From: Erwinia aphidicola
GTDB lineage: Bacteria; Pseudomonadota; Gammaproteobacteria; Enterobacterales; Enterobacteriaceae
Length of the DNA: 64,000 nucleotides
NCBI RefSeq assembly: GCF_024169515.1
Contig: NZ_JAMKCQ010000001.1
Location: forward strand, 2,852,001 to 2,916,000
Direction: 5' to 3'
Below the pieces are notes generated by a model. It was not told where the DNA came from, made no database searches, and saw only the letters and a program-made list of their open reading frames with translations. The position numbers were made by a program, and so were the translations under genes. Of this stretch, positions 38,643 to 49,343 are shown piece by piece (the stretch's first letter is position 1; every line of letters begins with the position of its first letter).

Positions 38643-40490
38643 GTGTTAAACCGTTATCCTTTGTGGAAGTACATCATGCTGATCGTCGTATTACTCGTCG
38701 GTCTGCTGTATGCACTGCCCAACCTGTATGGTGAGGATCCGGCTGTTCAGGTCACTGGTGCGCGCGGAAGCGCCGCCAGTGAGCAAACGCTGGTTCAGAT
38801 CCAGAATGCATTAAAACAAGATAATATCCAGAGCAAATCACTGGCACTGGAAAATGGCGCTATTCTGGCGCGTTTTGCGAATACCGACGTGCAGCTGCGC
38901 GCGCGTGAAGCGATTATGCAGGCTCTTGGCGAGAATTACGTAGTGGCGCTTAACCTCGCCCCGGCTACTCCAACCTGGCTCGCGATGCTGGCCGCAGAGC
39001 CGATGAAACTCGGTCTCGATCTGCGCGGCGGCGTTCACTTCCTGATGGAAGTCGATATGGATACCGCTCTGGGTAAACTCCAGGAGCAGAACATCGACAA
39101 CCTGCGTAGCGACCTGCGTGATAAAAATATTCCTTACGTTAACGTGCGCAAGACCGACAACTACGGTCTGGAAATTCGTTTCCGCGACGCAGGCGCACGT
39201 GACGAAGCGGTGAGTTATCTGACCGGCCGCCATCGCGATATGGTTATCAACAGCAGCGGCAGCAATGCCCTGACGGCGGTAATGAGCGATGAGCGTATGC
39301 GTGAAGCGCGTGAATATGCGGTTCAGCAGAACATTAACATTCTGCGTAACCGTGTTAATCAGCTTGGCGTAGCGGAACCACTGGTACAGCGTCAGGGTTC
39401 TGACCGTATCGTGGTTGAACTGCCGGGTATTCAGGATACGGCACGTGCTAAAGAGATCCTCGGCGCGACAGCGACGCTGGAATTCCGTCTGGTTAACACC
39501 AGCGTGGATGCCACCGCTGCAGCTAACGGCCGCGTACCGGGTGACTCTGAAGTGAAAGACACGCGTGATGGTCAGCCAGTGGTGCTGTACAAGCGTGTGA
39601 TCCTCACCGGTGACCATATTACCGACTCCACCTCAAGCACCGATGAATACAACCAGCCTCAGGTTAATATCTCCCTGGACAGCGCTGGCGGTAACATCAT
39701 GTCCAACTTCACCAAGGACAGCGTCGGCAAAGCGATGGCAACCCTGTTTGTTGAGTACAAAGACAGCGGGAAGAAAGATGCCAACGGCCGTGCCATTCTG
39801 GCGAAGCAGGAAGAGGTGATTAACGTGGCGAACATCCAGTCCCGACTGGGTAACAGCTTCCGTATTACCGGTATCAACAACCCGAATGAGGCCCGTCAGC
39901 TGTCGCTGCTGCTGCGTGCCGGTGCGTTGATTGCGCCAATCCAGATTGTGGAAGAACGTACCATTGGTCCAACCATGGGTGCGCAGAACATCACTCAGGG
40001 TCTGGAAGCCTGCCTGTGGGGCCTGATCGCTTCCATCGTCTTTATGGTGGTTTACTACCGTAAGTTCGGTGTGATTGCGACCTCTGCACTGGTGGCGAAC
40101 CTGGTATTGATTGTCGGAATCATGTCACTGCTGCCGGGCGCAACGCTGACCATGCCGGGTATTGCCGGTATCGTGTTAACGCTGGCGGTAGCCGTTGATG
40201 CCAACGTACTGATTAACGAACGTATCAAGGAAGAGCTGAAGAATGGGCGATCCATTCAGCAGGCGATCCATGAAGGCTATAAAGGCGCGTTCTCCAGTAT
40301 TATTGATGCCAACGTCACGACGCTGATTACCGCGATCATTCTGTACGCTGTGGGCACCGGCTCGATTAAAGGCTTTGCGATCACCACCGCCATCGGCGTT
40401 GTGACCTCAATGTTTACTGCCATTGTCGGTACCCGCGCCATCGTAAACCTGTTGTACGGCGGCAAACGCATCAACAAGCTGTCTATCTGA
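38643..40490 (+). CDS. secD: Protein translocase subunit SecD (GTG start)
   Basis: SecD with SecF uses the proton-motive force to help pull exported proteins out of SecYEG. The 615-residue product has TM1 at the N-terminus ([20 protein letters not shown]), a large periplasmic region including the P1 base ([15 protein letters not shown]), then TM2-6 with the RND-like [20 protein letters not shown]. Start GTG at 38643, as in E. coli, with AAGGGAAC upstream. secF follows after 10 bp. Confidence 0.97.
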   Translation: MLNRYPLWKYIMLIVVLLVGLLYALPNLYGEDPAVQVTGARGSAASEQTLVQIQNALKQDNIQSKSLALENGAILARFANTDVQLRAREAIMQALGENYVVALNLAPATPTWLAMLAAEPMKLGLDLRGGVHFLMEVDMDTALGKLQEQNIDNLRSDLRDKNIPYVNVRKTDNYGLEIRFRDAGARDEAVSYLTGRHRDMVINSSGSNALTAVMSDERMREAREYAVQQNINILRNRVNQLGVAEPLVQRQGSDRIVVELPGIQDTARAKEILGATATLEFRLVNTSVDATAAANGRVPGDSEVKDTRDGQPVVLYKRVILTGDHITDSTSSTDEYNQPQVNISLDSAGGNIMSNFTKDSVGKAMATLFVEYKDSGKKDANGRAILAKQEEVINVANIQSRLGNSFRITGINNPNEARQLSLLLRAGALIAPIQIVEERTIGPTMGAQNITQGLEACLWGLIASIVFMVVYYRKFGVIATSALVANLVLIVGIMSLLPGATLTMPGIAGIVLTLAVAVDANVLINERIKEELKNGRSIQQAIHEGYKGAFSSIIDANVTTLITAIILYAVGTGSIKGFAITTAIGVVTSMFTAIVGTRAIVNLLYGGKRINKLSI

Positions 40491-40500
40491 GGAGTGCGAT

Positions 40501-41469
40501 GTGGCACAGGACTATAGCGTTGAACAACTGAACTACGGCCGTAAAGTCCATGACTTTATGCGCTGGGACAAAGTGGCCTTTACTCTTTCGGGGCTGCTGC
40601 TGATTGCTTCCTGCCTGATTATGGGCCTGAAGGGGTTTAACTGGGGTCTGGACTTCACCGGTGGTACGGTGATTGAAATTACCCTGGAAAAACCGGCTGA
40701 TATCGAGCAGCTGCGCGGCGCGCTGGAGAAATCCGGCTTCGTCGACCCGCAGGTGCAGAACTTCGGCAGCAGCCGCGACGTGCTGGTTCGCATGTCGCCA
40801 AACGAAGGCAATGCCGGTCAGGAGCTGGGCAACAAGGTGGTGACTATCATCAACCAGGCCAGCCAGCAGAATGCCACCGTTAAGCGTATTGAGTTCGTCG
40901 GCCCGAGCGTGGGTAGCGATCTGGCGCAGGCGGGCGGTATGGCGCTGCTGGTGGCTTTGATTGCCATCCTGATTTACGTTGGCTTCCGCTTCGAATGGCG
41001 TCTGGCACTGGGGGCGGTACTGGCCCTGGCGCACGACGTGGTGATCACCATGGGGATACTCTCACTGTTCCACATTGAGATTGACCTGACCATCGTGGCG
41101 TCGCTGATGTCGGTTATCGGCTACTCGCTGAACGACAGTATCGTGGTATCGGACCGTATTCGTGAGAACTTCCGCAAGATCCGTCGCGGTACGCCTTACG
41201 ATATCGTCAACGTCTCGCTGACGCAGACGCTGAGCCGTACCATCATGACCTCTGCCACCACGCTGGTTGTGGTGCTGATGCTATTTATCTTCGGCGGTGC
41301 GCTGCTGGAAGGCTTCTCGCTGACCATGCTGATCGGTGTTTCCATTGGTACCGTTTCTTCAATCTATGTGGCTTCGGCGCTGGCATTGAAGTTGGGTATG
41401 AAACGTGAACACATGCTGCAGCAGAAAGTGGAAAAAGAGGGCGCAGATCAGCCTTCAATTCTGCCTTAA
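40501..41469 (+). CDS. secF: Protein translocase subunit SecF (GTG start)
   Basis: A 322-residue partner of SecD with six transmembrane helices, the periplasmic base [20 protein letters not shown], and the C-terminal half [20 protein letters not shown]. The last 14 residues, [14 protein letters not shown], are as in E. coli from memory. The start is GTG at 40501 with GAGG upstream. It ends the tgt-yajC-secDF operon and two hairpins follow. Confidence 0.97.
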   Translation: MAQDYSVEQLNYGRKVHDFMRWDKVAFTLSGLLLIASCLIMGLKGFNWGLDFTGGTVIEITLEKPADIEQLRGALEKSGFVDPQVQNFGSSRDVLVRMSPNEGNAGQELGNKVVTIINQASQQNATVKRIEFVGPSVGSDLAQAGGMALLVALIAILIYVGFRFEWRLALGAVLALAHDVVITMGILSLFHIEIDLTIVASLMSVIGYSLNDSIVVSDRIRENFRKIRRGTPYDIVNVSLTQTLSRTIMTSATTLVVVLMLFIFGGALLEGFSLTMLIGVSIGTVSSIYVASALALKLGMKREHMLQQKVEKEGADQPSILP

Positions 41470-41492
41470 CCAGACGGGTTAGGAGCCAGAGC

Positions 41493-41518
41493 GGGCGGAC
41501 CGAAAAAGAGGTCCGCCC
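41493..41518. repeat. GC-rich palindrome after secF
   Basis: GGGCGGAC at 41493-41500 pairs with GTCCGCCC at 41511-41518 around a ten-base A-rich loop. The same GGGCGGACC/GGTCCGCCC stem recurs after thiI at 52187-52211, so it belongs to a dispersed intergenic repeat family. Confidence 0.6.
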
Positions 41519-41523
41519 CGACA

Positions 41524-41553
41524 AAAAAGCCGCATCGGATGATGCGGCTTTTT
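41524..41553. terminator. Bidirectional terminator between secF and yajI
   Basis: AAAAAGCCGCATC at 41524-41536 is perfectly complementary to GATGCGGCTTTTT at 41541-41553 around GGAT. A-run and T-run flanks let it serve both secF (plus) and yajI (minus), whose ends converge here. Confidence 0.9.
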
Positions 41554-42105
41554 TTATGGCGCGGTTTTCACCACCACATCATGGATGCGCACATAGCCCA
41601 GCTGCTCCGGCGGCAGGTTGCTCAGGCGCAGCGAGACAGTTTCTTCACTCTTAGGCAGCAGCGCGCTGTCGACCTGAATCTGCTGTGACTGGCTGTTGAC
41701 GGTGAGGGGTTTGCCGGTGGCGGCGTCCAGCTCGCCCCATTCCACTTCGGCAGTGAAGGCAGGGAGCGGGGCGTCATTGGTAGCATGAATTTGCAGGATC
41801 GCGCGCGTGCCGTTGGCTTCCGCCTCCACATGGCTTAGCGACAGCTTGAGGTCACCGGCCTGGCTTTTCAGCACCACGCCGGTTTTTGCTGCGGGTAACA
41901 GCCAGGCACCCTGCGCTGAGCCGCTATTGAGATTACCCTGCCTTTCCAGTGCGCTGGCCTGAGTCGTCAGCTGGCGCATCTCTTGGCTCAGCTTTCCGAC
42001 CTCATTATGCAGCTGGCTGATTTTCGGCTGCGGCGGGGTAGCGGCACAACCTGCCAAAAGCAGCAGAGAACTGACCAGCGAAAGTCTGAGATAAGCCGTT
42101 GTCAT
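41554..42105 (-). CDS. yajI: DUF3251 lipoprotein YajI
   Basis: The 183-residue protein has a lipobox LAGC (Cys20), a short coiled coil (QLHNEVGKLSQEMRQLTTQA) and a beta-rich domain as in E. coli YajI (DUF3251). It should be an envelope lipoprotein; its function is unknown. AAGGAAA lies upstream of the ATG. It stands alone between secF and nrdR. Confidence 0.85.
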   Translation of the reverse strand: MTTAYLRLSLVSSLLLLAGCAATPPQPKISQLHNEVGKLSQEMRQLTTQASALERQGNLNSGSAQGAWLLPAAKTGVVLKSQAGDLKLSLSHVEAEANGTRAILQIHATNDAPLPAFTAEVEWGELDAATGKPLTVNSQSQQIQVDSALLPKSEETVSLRLSNLPPEQLGYVRIHDVVVKTAP

Positions 42106-42295
42106 TGTTCATTTCCTTGTGATTAAACCGATTCACTTTATCTTAGAGCAAACGGGTCTTAACCGCCCGCAGATAAATCCTCTGTTTTGTTGCGCAAGAC
42201 CGATAAAATTGGTGCGTAATTACCGAGCCGGCTTTGGCAGCAGGACACGATCGCGGTACACTAACCGCTAATTTTCAGGATTATCAGGACGCGAC

Positions 42296-42745
42296 ATGCA
42301 TTGCCCATTCTGTTCCGCCGTCGATACCAAAGTGATCGATTCCCGCCTGGTCGGGGAAGGCACCTCCGTGCGCCGCCGCCGTCAGTGCCTGGTGTGTCAC
42401 GAGCGCTTTACCACGTTTGAAGTGGCGGAGCTGGTGATGCCGCGCGTGGTCAAGAGCAATGATGTGCGCGAACCGTTCAACGAAGACAAGCTGCGCAGCG
42501 GGCTGATGAAGGCGCTGGAGAAGCGCCCGGTCAATTCCGACGCGGTAGAAACCGCCCTCAGCCACATTAAAAGCCAGCTGCGCGCCACCGGTGAACGCGA
42601 AGTGGCCAGCAAGCTTATCGGTGGGCTGGTAATGGATGAGCTGAAAAAACTGGATAAAGTTGCCTATATCCGCTTTGCTTCGGTTTACCGCAGCTTCGAA
42701 GACATTCGTGAATTTGGCGAAGAGATTGCCCGCTTACAGGACTGA
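42296..42745 (+). CDS. nrdR: Transcriptional repressor NrdR
   Basis: A 149-residue repressor of ribonucleotide reductase genes. Zinc-finger cysteines are Cys3, Cys6, Cys31 and Cys34 (MHCPFC and CLVCHERF), followed by an ATP-cone domain ([20 protein letters not shown]) that senses ATP/dATP. The gene is four bases before ribD, the conserved order, so it is co-transcribed with the riboflavin genes. Confidence 0.96.
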   Translation: MHCPFCSAVDTKVIDSRLVGEGTSVRRRRQCLVCHERFTTFEVAELVMPRVVKSNDVREPFNEDKLRSGLMKALEKRPVNSDAVETALSHIKSQLRATGEREVASKLIGGLVMDELKKLDKVAYIRFASVYRSFEDIREFGEEIARLQD

Positions 42746-42749
42746 CGCG

Positions 42750-43853
42750 ATGCGTGATGAAATCTACATGGCGCGCGCGCTGGAACTGGCGCGTCGCGGC
42801 CGCTTTACCACCACGCCGAACCCTAACGTCGGCTGCGTGATCGTGCGCGACGGCGCCATCGTCGGCGAGGGCTATCACCTGCGCGCCGGTGAACCGCACG
42901 CGGAGGTGCATGCCCTGCGTATGGCTGGAGAGCGTGCCAGAGGGGCCACCGCTTACGTCACGCTGGAACCGTGCAGTCACCACGGACGCACGCCGCCGTG
43001 CTGTGATGCCCTGATTGCCGCGGGCGTCAGCCGGGTGGTTGCCGCCATGCAGGACCCAAACCCGGAAGTGGCGGGCCGCGGTCTTTATCGTTTGCAGCAG
43101 GCGGGTATTGAAGTCAGCCACGGGTTGATGATGCAGGAAGCGGAAGCGCTGAACCGTGGCTTTCTCAAGCGCATGCGCACCGGGTTCCCGTGGGTGCAGC
43201 TTAAGCTGGGGGCATCGCTGGATGGCCGTACGGCAATGGCCAGCGGCGAAAGTCAGTGGATCACCTCACCCGAGGCGCGGCGCGATGTGCAGCGGCTGCG
43301 CGCGCAGAGCTCGGCTATCCTCAGCACCAGCGCCACGGTGCTGGCGGATAATCCGTCCCTGACCGTGCGATACGACGAGCTGGACAGCGGCACGCAGGCG
43401 GAATACCCGCCCGAACTGCTGCGTCAGCCGGTGAGAATTATCGTCGACAGCCAGAATCGCGTCATGCCCGGGCACCGATTGATTGCACAATCGGGGGAAA
43501 CCTGGCTGGCACGCACGCAGTGTGACGAGCAAAGCTGGCCGGAGAACGTAACGCAGTTTTGCGTGCCGCGTCATCACGATCGCCTCGATCTGGTGTCGAT
43601 GATGATGCTGCTCGGCAGAAAACAGATTAACAGCGTCTGGGTGGAGGCCGGAGCACAGTTTGCCGGGGCGCTGCTGCAGGCCGGCGTGGTAGACGAGCTG
43701 ATCGTCTACCTGGCGCCGAAGCTGCTGGGCGATGCCGGGCGTGGCCTGTGCCACCTGCCGGGCTTGCAGCAGCTGGCCGCCGCCCCGGCCTTTACCTTTA
43801 GTGATATTCGTCAGCTGGGGCCTGATTTACGCCTCACGCTGAGCCCGTTATGA
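42750..43853 (+). CDS. ribD: Riboflavin biosynthesis bifunctional deaminase/reductase RibD
   Basis: The 367-residue enzyme has an N-terminal zinc-dependent deaminase (PHAEVHALRM, LEPCSHHGRTPPCCDALI) and a C-terminal reductase domain (KLGASLDGRTAMASGESQWI). It carries out the second and third steps of riboflavin synthesis from GTP. The start at 42750 matches E. coli RibD; the longer upstream frame lies inside nrdR. The lumazine-synthase gene follows after 87 bp. Confidence 0.96.
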   Translation: MRDEIYMARALELARRGRFTTTPNPNVGCVIVRDGAIVGEGYHLRAGEPHAEVHALRMAGERARGATAYVTLEPCSHHGRTPPCCDALIAAGVSRVVAAMQDPNPEVAGRGLYRLQQAGIEVSHGLMMQEAEALNRGFLKRMRTGFPWVQLKLGASLDGRTAMASGESQWITSPEARRDVQRLRAQSSAILSTSATVLADNPSLTVRYDELDSGTQAEYPPELLRQPVRIIVDSQNRVMPGHRLIAQSGETWLARTQCDEQSWPENVTQFCVPRHHDRLDLVSMMMLLGRKQINSVWVEAGAQFAGALLQAGVVDELIVYLAPKLLGDAGRGLCHLPGLQQLAAAPAFTFSDIRQLGPDLRLTLSPL

Positions 43854-43888
43854 CGGTTTCTGCAAAAACAAGCAGAGCGCCGAAGAGT

Positions 43889-43898
43889 GTGATAGAAT
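43889..43898 (+). promoter_or_regulatory. Possible extended -10 promoter before ribE
   Basis: TGTGATAGAAT contains a TGA spacer before TAGAAT (43893-43898), an extended -10 pattern, about 43 bp upstream of the lumazine-synthase start. It could give ribE-nusB their own transcription. No clear -35. Confidence 0.4.
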
Positions 43899-43940
43899 CC
43901 GCCCCCCTGCGGGGCCAAACAGAACCCTGAAAGGAAGATT

Positions 43941-44411
43941 ATGAACGTTATTGAAGCTGCTGTTGCTACCCCTGACGCGCGCGTTGCCCTGGTTATTGCG
44001 CGTTTCAACAACTTTATCAACGACAGCCTGCTGAGCGGTGCCATCGATGCCCTGAAGCGTATCGGCCAGGTGAAAGATGAAAACATCACCGTCATCTGGG
44101 TTCCGGGCGCTTACGAACTGCCAATGACTGCACGTGCCGTGGCGAAAGCCGGTAAGCATGATGCGATTGTGGCACTGGGCACGGTGATCCGCGGCGGTAC
44201 TGCTCATTTCGAATATGTGGCAGGTGAGGCCAGTTCTGGCCTGGCCAGCGTTGCCATGAACAGCGATATCCCGGTTGCCTTTGGCGTGCTGACGACGGAA
44301 AGCATCGAGCAGGCCATTGAACGCGCCGGAACCAAAGCGGGTAATAAAGGTGCTGAAGCAGCCCTGACCGCTCTGGAAATGATTAACGTATTGAAAGCCA
44401 TCAAAGCCTGA
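43941..44411 (+). CDS. ribE: 6,7-dimethyl-8-ribityllumazine synthase
   Basis: A 156-residue enzyme, called RibE in E. coli and RibH elsewhere, that condenses the pyrimidine product of RibD with dihydroxybutanone phosphate. Visible are [51 protein letters not shown] and the C-terminal [20 protein letters not shown]. It assembles into icosahedral shells in other species. AAAGGAAG precedes the ATG and nusB follows after 16 bp. Confidence 0.97.
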   Translation: MNVIEAAVATPDARVALVIARFNNFINDSLLSGAIDALKRIGQVKDENITVIWVPGAYELPMTARAVAKAGKHDAIVALGTVIRGGTAHFEYVAGEASSGLASVAMNSDIPVAFGVLTTESIEQAIERAGTKAGNKGAEAALTALEMINVLKAIKA

Positions 44412-44427
44412 TTTTAAGGGGAATTTC

Positions 44428-44847
44428 GTGAAACCTGCTGCTCGTCGCCGCGCCCGTGAATGTGCTGTTCAGGCACTTTACTCCTGGCAAATCTCCAAAA
44501 ACGACATCGCTGATGTCGAATACCAGTTTCTGGCGGAACAGGACGTCAAAGACGTCGATATTACTTACTTCCGTGAGCTGGTCGGCGGCGTTGCAACTAA
44601 CAGTGCATACCTCGACGGCCTGATGAAACCTTACCTGTCGCGTCAGCTGGAAGAGCTGGGACAGGTTGAACTGGCCGTTCTGCGTATCTCACTGTTTGAA
44701 CTCAGCAAGCGTGCAGACGTTCCCTATAAAGTGGCGATCAATGAGGGGATCGAGCTGGCCAAAGTGTTCGGCGCTGAAGACAGCCATAAGTTTGTCAACG
44801 GCGTGCTGGATAAAGCCGCTCCGCAGATCCGCCCAAACCGCAAATAA
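44428..44847 (+). CDS. nusB: Transcription antitermination factor NusB (GTG start)
   Basis: The 139-residue all-helical protein begins [20 protein letters not shown]. It binds boxA RNA with NusE (S10) in antitermination of rRNA operons. The start is GTG at 44428, as in E. coli, with AAGGGGAA upstream. A terminator hairpin follows before thiL. Confidence 0.97.
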   Translation: MKPAARRRARECAVQALYSWQISKNDIADVEYQFLAEQDVKDVDITYFRELVGGVATNSAYLDGLMKPYLSRQLEELGQVELAVLRISLFELSKRADVPYKVAINEGIELAKVFGAEDSHKFVNGVLDKAAPQIRPNRK

Positions 44848-44853
44848 TTCTCT

Positions 44854-44880
44854 GAGGCCGCTAACCCGGCCTCTTCTTTT
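44854..44880 (+). terminator. Terminator after nusB
   Basis: GAGGCCG at 44854-44860 pairs with CGGCCTC at 44867-44873, followed by TTCTTTT. It separates nusB from thiL, probably incompletely, because the spacing to thiL is only 51 bp. Confidence 0.75.
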
Positions 44881-44898
44881 ATACTCCCGGAATGCACT

Positions 44899-45876
44899 AT
44901 GGCATGTGGCGAATTTGAACTGATCGCGCGTTACTTTGACCGCGTGACAAGCTCCCGTCGCGATGTGGAAAAAGGCATCGGCGATGACTGTGCGCTACTC
45001 AGCGTACCTGAAAAACAGACCCTGGCTATCAGCACCGACACGCTGGTGGAAGGGGTTCACTTCCTGCGCGACATCCACCCCGCCGATCTCGGTTACAAAG
45101 CCCTGGCCGTCAATTTAAGCGATCTCGCGGCGATGGGGGCCGATCCTGCCTGGTTAACGCTGGCACTGACGCTACCGGAAATTAACGAAGAGTGGCTCAA
45201 GGATTTCAGCGACAGCCTGTTTGAACTGCTCGACTACTACGATATGCAGCTGGTCGGCGGTGACACCACGCGTGGCCCACTCAGCATGACGCTGGGCATC
45301 CACGGCCTGGTGCCGCAGGGCAGAGCGCTGAAGCGCAGCGGCGCACGCGTCGGTGACTGGATCTACGTGACCGGCACGCTGGGTGACAGCGCGGCGGGGC
45401 TGGAACTGCTGCAGCACCACGTGAAAATTAACGATCCGGCGGCGCACGAAGCGTTGATCAAGCGCCATCTGCGCCCGATGCCGCGCATTTTGCAGGGCCA
45501 GGCGCTGCGCGATCTCGCCAGCTCGGCTATCGATCTTTCTGATGGGCTGATCTCCGATCTCGGCCATATTCTCAAAGCCAGCGACTGTGGCGCACGCCTT
45601 AATCTGGACGCGCTGCCGCTCTCTGCGGCGATGAAGCAGCACTTCGAGCCGCAGCAGGCCATCCGCTGGGCGCTGAGCGGTGGCGAGGATTATGAGCTGT
45701 GCTTCACGGTACCGGAAATTAACCGCGGCGCGCTGGACGTGGCGCTGGGCTATCATGGCGTGCCGTTCACCTGCATCGGTCAGATTGCTCCGCAGTCGGA
45801 AGGCCTGACGCTGTTGCAGAACGACAAGCCGGTAGAGTTCAACCTGAAAGGATTTGACCATTTTGGCACGCGCTAA
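44899..45876 (+). CDS. thiL: Thiamine-monophosphate kinase
   Basis: A 325-residue kinase that phosphorylates thiamine monophosphate to thiamine pyrophosphate. Conserved [45 protein letters not shown] and [15 protein letters not shown] are all present. It overlaps pgpA by 23 bp, as in E. coli. Confidence 0.96.
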   Translation: MACGEFELIARYFDRVTSSRRDVEKGIGDDCALLSVPEKQTLAISTDTLVEGVHFLRDIHPADLGYKALAVNLSDLAAMGADPAWLTLALTLPEINEEWLKDFSDSLFELLDYYDMQLVGGDTTRGPLSMTLGIHGLVPQGRALKRSGARVGDWIYVTGTLGDSAAGLELLQHHVKINDPAAHEALIKRHLRPMPRILQGQALRDLASSAIDLSDGLISDLGHILKASDCGARLNLDALPLSAAMKQHFEPQQAIRWALSGGEDYELCFTVPEINRGALDVALGYHGVPFTCIGQIAPQSEGLTLLQNDKPVEFNLKGFDHFGTR

Positions 45877-46360
45877 GGATGTGGCGAAAAGTCGCCTGAA
45901 GATGAGTAACCCGTGGCACCTGCTGGCGACCGGGTTTGGCAGCGGTTTAAGCCCGTGGATGCCGGGCACCGTGGGTTCCGTTGCCGCAATACCGCTCTGG
46001 TATCTGATGAGCTTCCTGCCACAGGACCTCTATTCGCTGGCGGTACTGCTGGGGATCTGCATTGGTGTCTACCTGTGTCACCGCACGGCGAAAGATATGG
46101 GCGTGCACGATCACGGGAGCATTGTCTGGGATGAGTTTATCGGCATGTGGATCACGCTGATGGCGATCCCGGTTAACAGCTGGCAGTGGGTACTGGCCGG
46201 TTTTGTGGTTTTCCGCGTGCTGGATATCTGGAAGCCGTGGCCGATCCGCTGGTTCGACCGTAACGTGCACGGCGGTATGGGGATCATGGTGGATGATATT
46301 ATCGCCGGGGTGATCTCTGCAGGAATTTTGTTTGCGGCCGCGCACTACTGGCCGCTCTAA
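45854..46360 (+). CDS. pgpA: Phosphatidylglycerophosphatase A (TTG start)
   Basis: The 168-residue membrane enzyme removes phosphate from phosphatidylglycerol phosphate. It carries [40 protein letters not shown] and the C-terminal [20 protein letters not shown], with several hydrophobic helices. Translation starts at TTG 45854, giving [20 protein letters not shown], the N-terminus seen in E. coli; AAAGGA lies just upstream inside thiL. A perfect palindrome follows the stop. Confidence 0.94.
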   Translation: MTILARAKDVAKSRLKMSNPWHLLATGFGSGLSPWMPGTVGSVAAIPLWYLMSFLPQDLYSLAVLLGICIGVYLCHRTAKDMGVHDHGSIVWDEFIGMWITLMAIPVNSWQWVLAGFVVFRVLDIWKPWPIRWFDRNVHGGMGIMVDDIIAGVISAGILFAAAHYWPL

Positions 46361-46367
46361 ATGTTCC

Positions 46368-46387
46368 GGGTCGGGCATGCCCGACCC
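46368..46387. repeat. Perfect 20-bp palindrome between pgpA and yajO
   Basis: GGGTCGGGCATGCCCGACCC reads identically on both strands. It sits between two converging genes and shares the GGGCATGCCC-like centre with the repeat at 28579-28634. It may serve as a bidirectional transcription stop or belong to a dispersed repeat family. Confidence 0.65.
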
Positions 46388-46409
46388 TCACGCGATACGC
46401 CGTTATCCG

Positions 46410-47384
46410 TTACTCGAATCCCACCACGCTGTGCGGCTGATACACGCTCTCCAGCTCGAAAATCTCTTCCTGCGTTAACGCCACCTCTACCGCTTTCACC
46501 AGGTCGGCCAGCTGTTCGCTGCGCGATGCGCCGATAATCGGCGCGGTGACGGCCGGTTTGCTCAGCAGCCAGGCGAGTGCAACCTGCGCCCGGCTGACGC
46601 CTTTATCGCTGGCGATATTGGCCAGCCGTTCGGCAATCTCAGCGTCATTCTGTTCACTTTGGCTGTAAAGCGTGGCGCCATATTCGTCAGAGACGGAGCG
46701 GGCGGTGGTTTCCCCCCACGGGCGCGTCAGGCGACCTCGCGCCAGCGGGCTCCACGGCAGCACCGCAATGTTCTCTTTCAGGCACAGAGGGTGCATTTCC
46801 CGCTCCTCCTCGCGCTGGATCAGGTTGTACTGATCCTGCATGCTGACAAACCGCGTCCAGCCGTTGTTGTCCGCCGTATGCAGTGCGCGGGCAAACTGCT
46901 CGGGATGCATGGAAGAGGCACCGATATAGCGCGCTTTGCCGGACTGCACTACGTCATGCAGCGCCTCCAGCGTCTCTTCCAGCGGCGTGTCGTAGTCCCA
47001 GCGGTGTATTTGTAACAGGTCGACATGATCCATACCGAGACGTTCAAGGCTGTCGTCTATCGACTGCAAAATATTGGCGCGCGACAGCCCGCCGGAAAGA
47101 TTGCTCATCGGGAAATAGACCTTAGTGGCGACGACGACCTCATCACGGCGGGCGAAGTCACGCAGGGCGCGGCCGACGATCTCCTCGCTGCTGCCGTCCG
47201 AGTAGCTGTTGGCGGTGTCGAAAAAATTGATCCCGGCTTCCAGCGCCTGCTTAATCAGCGGGCGGCTGCTCTCTTCCGGCAGTGTCCAGGCATGGCGGCC
47301 GCGATCGGGCTCACCATAGGTCATGCAACCGAGGCACAGGCGGGAGACGGTCAGGTCGGTATTGGCTAACGTAAGGGTTTTCAT
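46410..47384 (-). CDS. yajO: Aldo/keto reductase YajO
   Basis: A 324-residue NADPH-dependent aldo/keto reductase matching E. coli YajO in length and sequence (LCLGCMTYGEPDRGRHAWTL; NFFDTANSYSDGSSEEIVGR; SMQDQYNLIQREEEREM). The catalytic Tyr lies in the NSYSDG motif with Asp, Lys and His residues in the expected strands. The E. coli enzyme has been linked to 1-deoxyxylulose 5-phosphate formation, which fits its place next to dxs. AGGAG lies upstream of the ATG. Confidence 0.94.
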   Translation of the reverse strand: MKTLTLANTDLTVSRLCLGCMTYGEPDRGRHAWTLPEESSRPLIKQALEAGINFFDTANSYSDGSSEEIVGRALRDFARRDEVVVATKVYFPMSNLSGGLSRANILQSIDDSLERLGMDHVDLLQIHRWDYDTPLEETLEALHDVVQSGKARYIGASSMHPEQFARALHTADNNGWTRFVSMQDQYNLIQREEEREMHPLCLKENIAVLPWSPLARGRLTRPWGETTARSVSDEYGATLYSQSEQNDAEIAERLANIASDKGVSRAQVALAWLLSKPAVTAPIIGASRSEQLADLVKAVEVALTQEEIFELESVYQPHSVVGFE

Positions 47385-47430
47385 TCGGGTCGCTCCTGCT
47401 GGTTATTTACCCTAAGCATAGCAGGTGACA

Positions 47431-47450
47431 GGCTCCCCCGCGGGGGAGCC
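47431..47450 (-). terminator. Perfect palindrome downstream of dxs
   Basis: GGCTCCCCCGCGGGGGAGCC is a perfect 20-bp palindrome ten bases beyond the dxs stop on the minus strand. It makes a very strong stem, but no T-run follows, so it may be an RNA-stabilising hairpin rather than a full terminator. Confidence 0.55.
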
Positions 47451-47459
47451 GAAGGGGAG

Positions 47460-49325
47460 TTACTGCGCCAGCCAGTCGGCAATCTGCTGCTGGATACCGG
47501 CGGCATCCAGTTGATAATCCACGCGGATCTCTTCCTGGGTGCCCTGGGGAATAAACGCATCCGGCAGGCCGATATTCAATACCGGAACCGGCCGACGTTT
47601 TGCCATCAGCAGTTCATTGACGCCGCTACCGGCACCGCCTTTGATCGCCCCTTCTTCCAGGGTGATCAGGGCTTCATGACTGCCAGCCAGCTCAAGGATT
47701 AACGCCTCGTCGAGCGGCTTAACAAAGCGCATATCCACCAGCGTGGCATTCAGGGCTTCAGCCGCCGCGCGGGCCTCAGGCAGCAGCGTACCGAAGTTGA
47801 GGATCGCCAGTTTTTCACCGCGGCTCAGCACGCGGCCTTTACCCAGCGGCAATGATGCCAGCGGTTCGAGGGGGGCCCCGGTGCCGGTGCCACGCGGATA
47901 GCGCACTGCGCTTGGCCCGCTGCTGTGGTGGTAACCGGTGAACAGCATCTGGCGGCACTCGTTCTCATCGCTTGGCGTCATGATCACCATGTTCGGAATG
48001 CAGCGCAGGAACGCGATGTCGAAGGCACCCTGGTGCGTCTGCCCGTCGGCGCCGACGATGCCGCCGCGGTCAATGGCAAACAGCACCGGCAGTTTCTGGA
48101 TCGCCACATCGTGGATCAGCTGATCGTAGGCGCGCTGCAGGAAGGTGGAGTAGATCGCCACTACCGGCTTGTAGCCGCCAATTGCCAGGCCCGCAGCGAA
48201 CGTCACCGCATGCTGCTCGGCAATGGCGACGTCGAAATATTGCTGCGGATAGTCGCGCGAGAAGCTCACCATACCGGAACCTTCGCGCATCGCCGGGGTG
48301 ACCGCCATCAGCTTGCTGTCTTCCGCGGCGGTTTCACTCAGCCACTGGCCGAAAATTTTAGAGTAGCTTGGCAGACCGTCGGCGCTTTTTGGCAGCAGGC
48401 CGCTGGCCGGGTCAAATTTAGGTACCGCGTGCCAGCTAATCGGATCTTTTTCGGCCGGGGCATAGCCCTTGCCTTTTTTGGTCATGATATGCAGGAACTG
48501 CGGGCCTTTGAGCGCGCGCATATTGCTTAAGGTCTGCACCAGCGCCAGCACGTCATGGCCGTCGACCGGGCCGATATAGTTAAAGCCCAGCTCCTCAAAC
48601 AGCGTTCCCGGCACCACCATGCCTTTCAGGTGCTCTTCGGTGCGCTTCACCAGCTCTTTGATCGGCGGCAGGCCACCGAGCACCTTTTTGCCCCCTTCAC
48701 GCAGGCGGGAATAGGTCTTGCCGGAGAGGATCTGCGCCAGACGGTTGTTAAGCGCCCCGACGTTTTCGGAAATCGACATCTCGTTGTCGTTCAGTACCAC
48801 CAGCAGGTCGGCTTTAATATCGCCTGCGTGGTTCATCGCTTCGAACGCCATCCCGGCAGTAATCGCCCCATCGCCAATCACGCAGGCGGTGCGGCGGCCT
48901 TTGCCTTCTTTGCCGGCGGCCACTGCCATGCCCAGACCGGCGCTGATGGAGGTTGAGGAGTGGCCGACGTTCAGCACGTCGAACTCGCTCTCATCACGCC
49001 ACGGGAACGGGTGCAGGCCATTTTTCTGGCGGATGGTGCCGATACGGTCGCGGCGGCCGGTCAGGATTTTATGCGGATAGGCCTGGTGGCCGACGTCCCA
49101 CACCAGATGATCGAACGGCGTGTTGTAGACATAATGCAGCGCAACGGTGAGCTCAACCACGCCGAGGCCGGAAGCAAAATGACCGCTGGAGCGGCTAACG
49201 CTGTCGAGCAGATACTGGCGCAGCTCGTCACAGAGTTTTGGCAGACTCTCTTTCGGTAGCAAACGTAATTCTTGCACCGTGCTTGCGAGGGCAAGCGTCG
49301 GGTATTTTGCAGGTTCAAAGCTCAT
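47460..49325 (-). CDS. dxs: 1-deoxy-D-xylulose-5-phosphate synthase
   Basis: The 621-residue thiamine-diphosphate enzyme condenses pyruvate with glyceraldehyde 3-phosphate at the entry of the MEP isoprenoid pathway. Visible: [20 protein letters not shown], the ThDP motif [20 protein letters not shown] with NDNEMSIS, and the transketolase pyrimidine domain around [20 protein letters not shown]. It is 18 bp downstream of ispA, so isoprenoid genes are co-transcribed. Confidence 0.97.
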   Translation of the reverse strand: MSFEPAKYPTLALASTVQELRLLPKESLPKLCDELRQYLLDSVSRSSGHFASGLGVVELTVALHYVYNTPFDHLVWDVGHQAYPHKILTGRRDRIGTIRQKNGLHPFPWRDESEFDVLNVGHSSTSISAGLGMAVAAGKEGKGRRTACVIGDGAITAGMAFEAMNHAGDIKADLLVVLNDNEMSISENVGALNNRLAQILSGKTYSRLREGGKKVLGGLPPIKELVKRTEEHLKGMVVPGTLFEELGFNYIGPVDGHDVLALVQTLSNMRALKGPQFLHIMTKKGKGYAPAEKDPISWHAVPKFDPASGLLPKSADGLPSYSKIFGQWLSETAAEDSKLMAVTPAMREGSGMVSFSRDYPQQYFDVAIAEQHAVTFAAGLAIGGYKPVVAIYSTFLQRAYDQLIHDVAIQKLPVLFAIDRGGIVGADGQTHQGAFDIAFLRCIPNMVIMTPSDENECRQMLFTGYHHSSGPSAVRYPRGTGTGAPLEPLASLPLGKGRVLSRGEKLAILNFGTLLPEARAAAEALNATLVDMRFVKPLDEALILELAGSHEALITLEEGAIKGGAGSGVNELLMAKRRPVPVLNIGLPDAFIPQGTQEEIRVDYQLDAAGIQQQIADWLAQ

Positions 49326-49343
49326 CGGAGACTCATTTGGAAG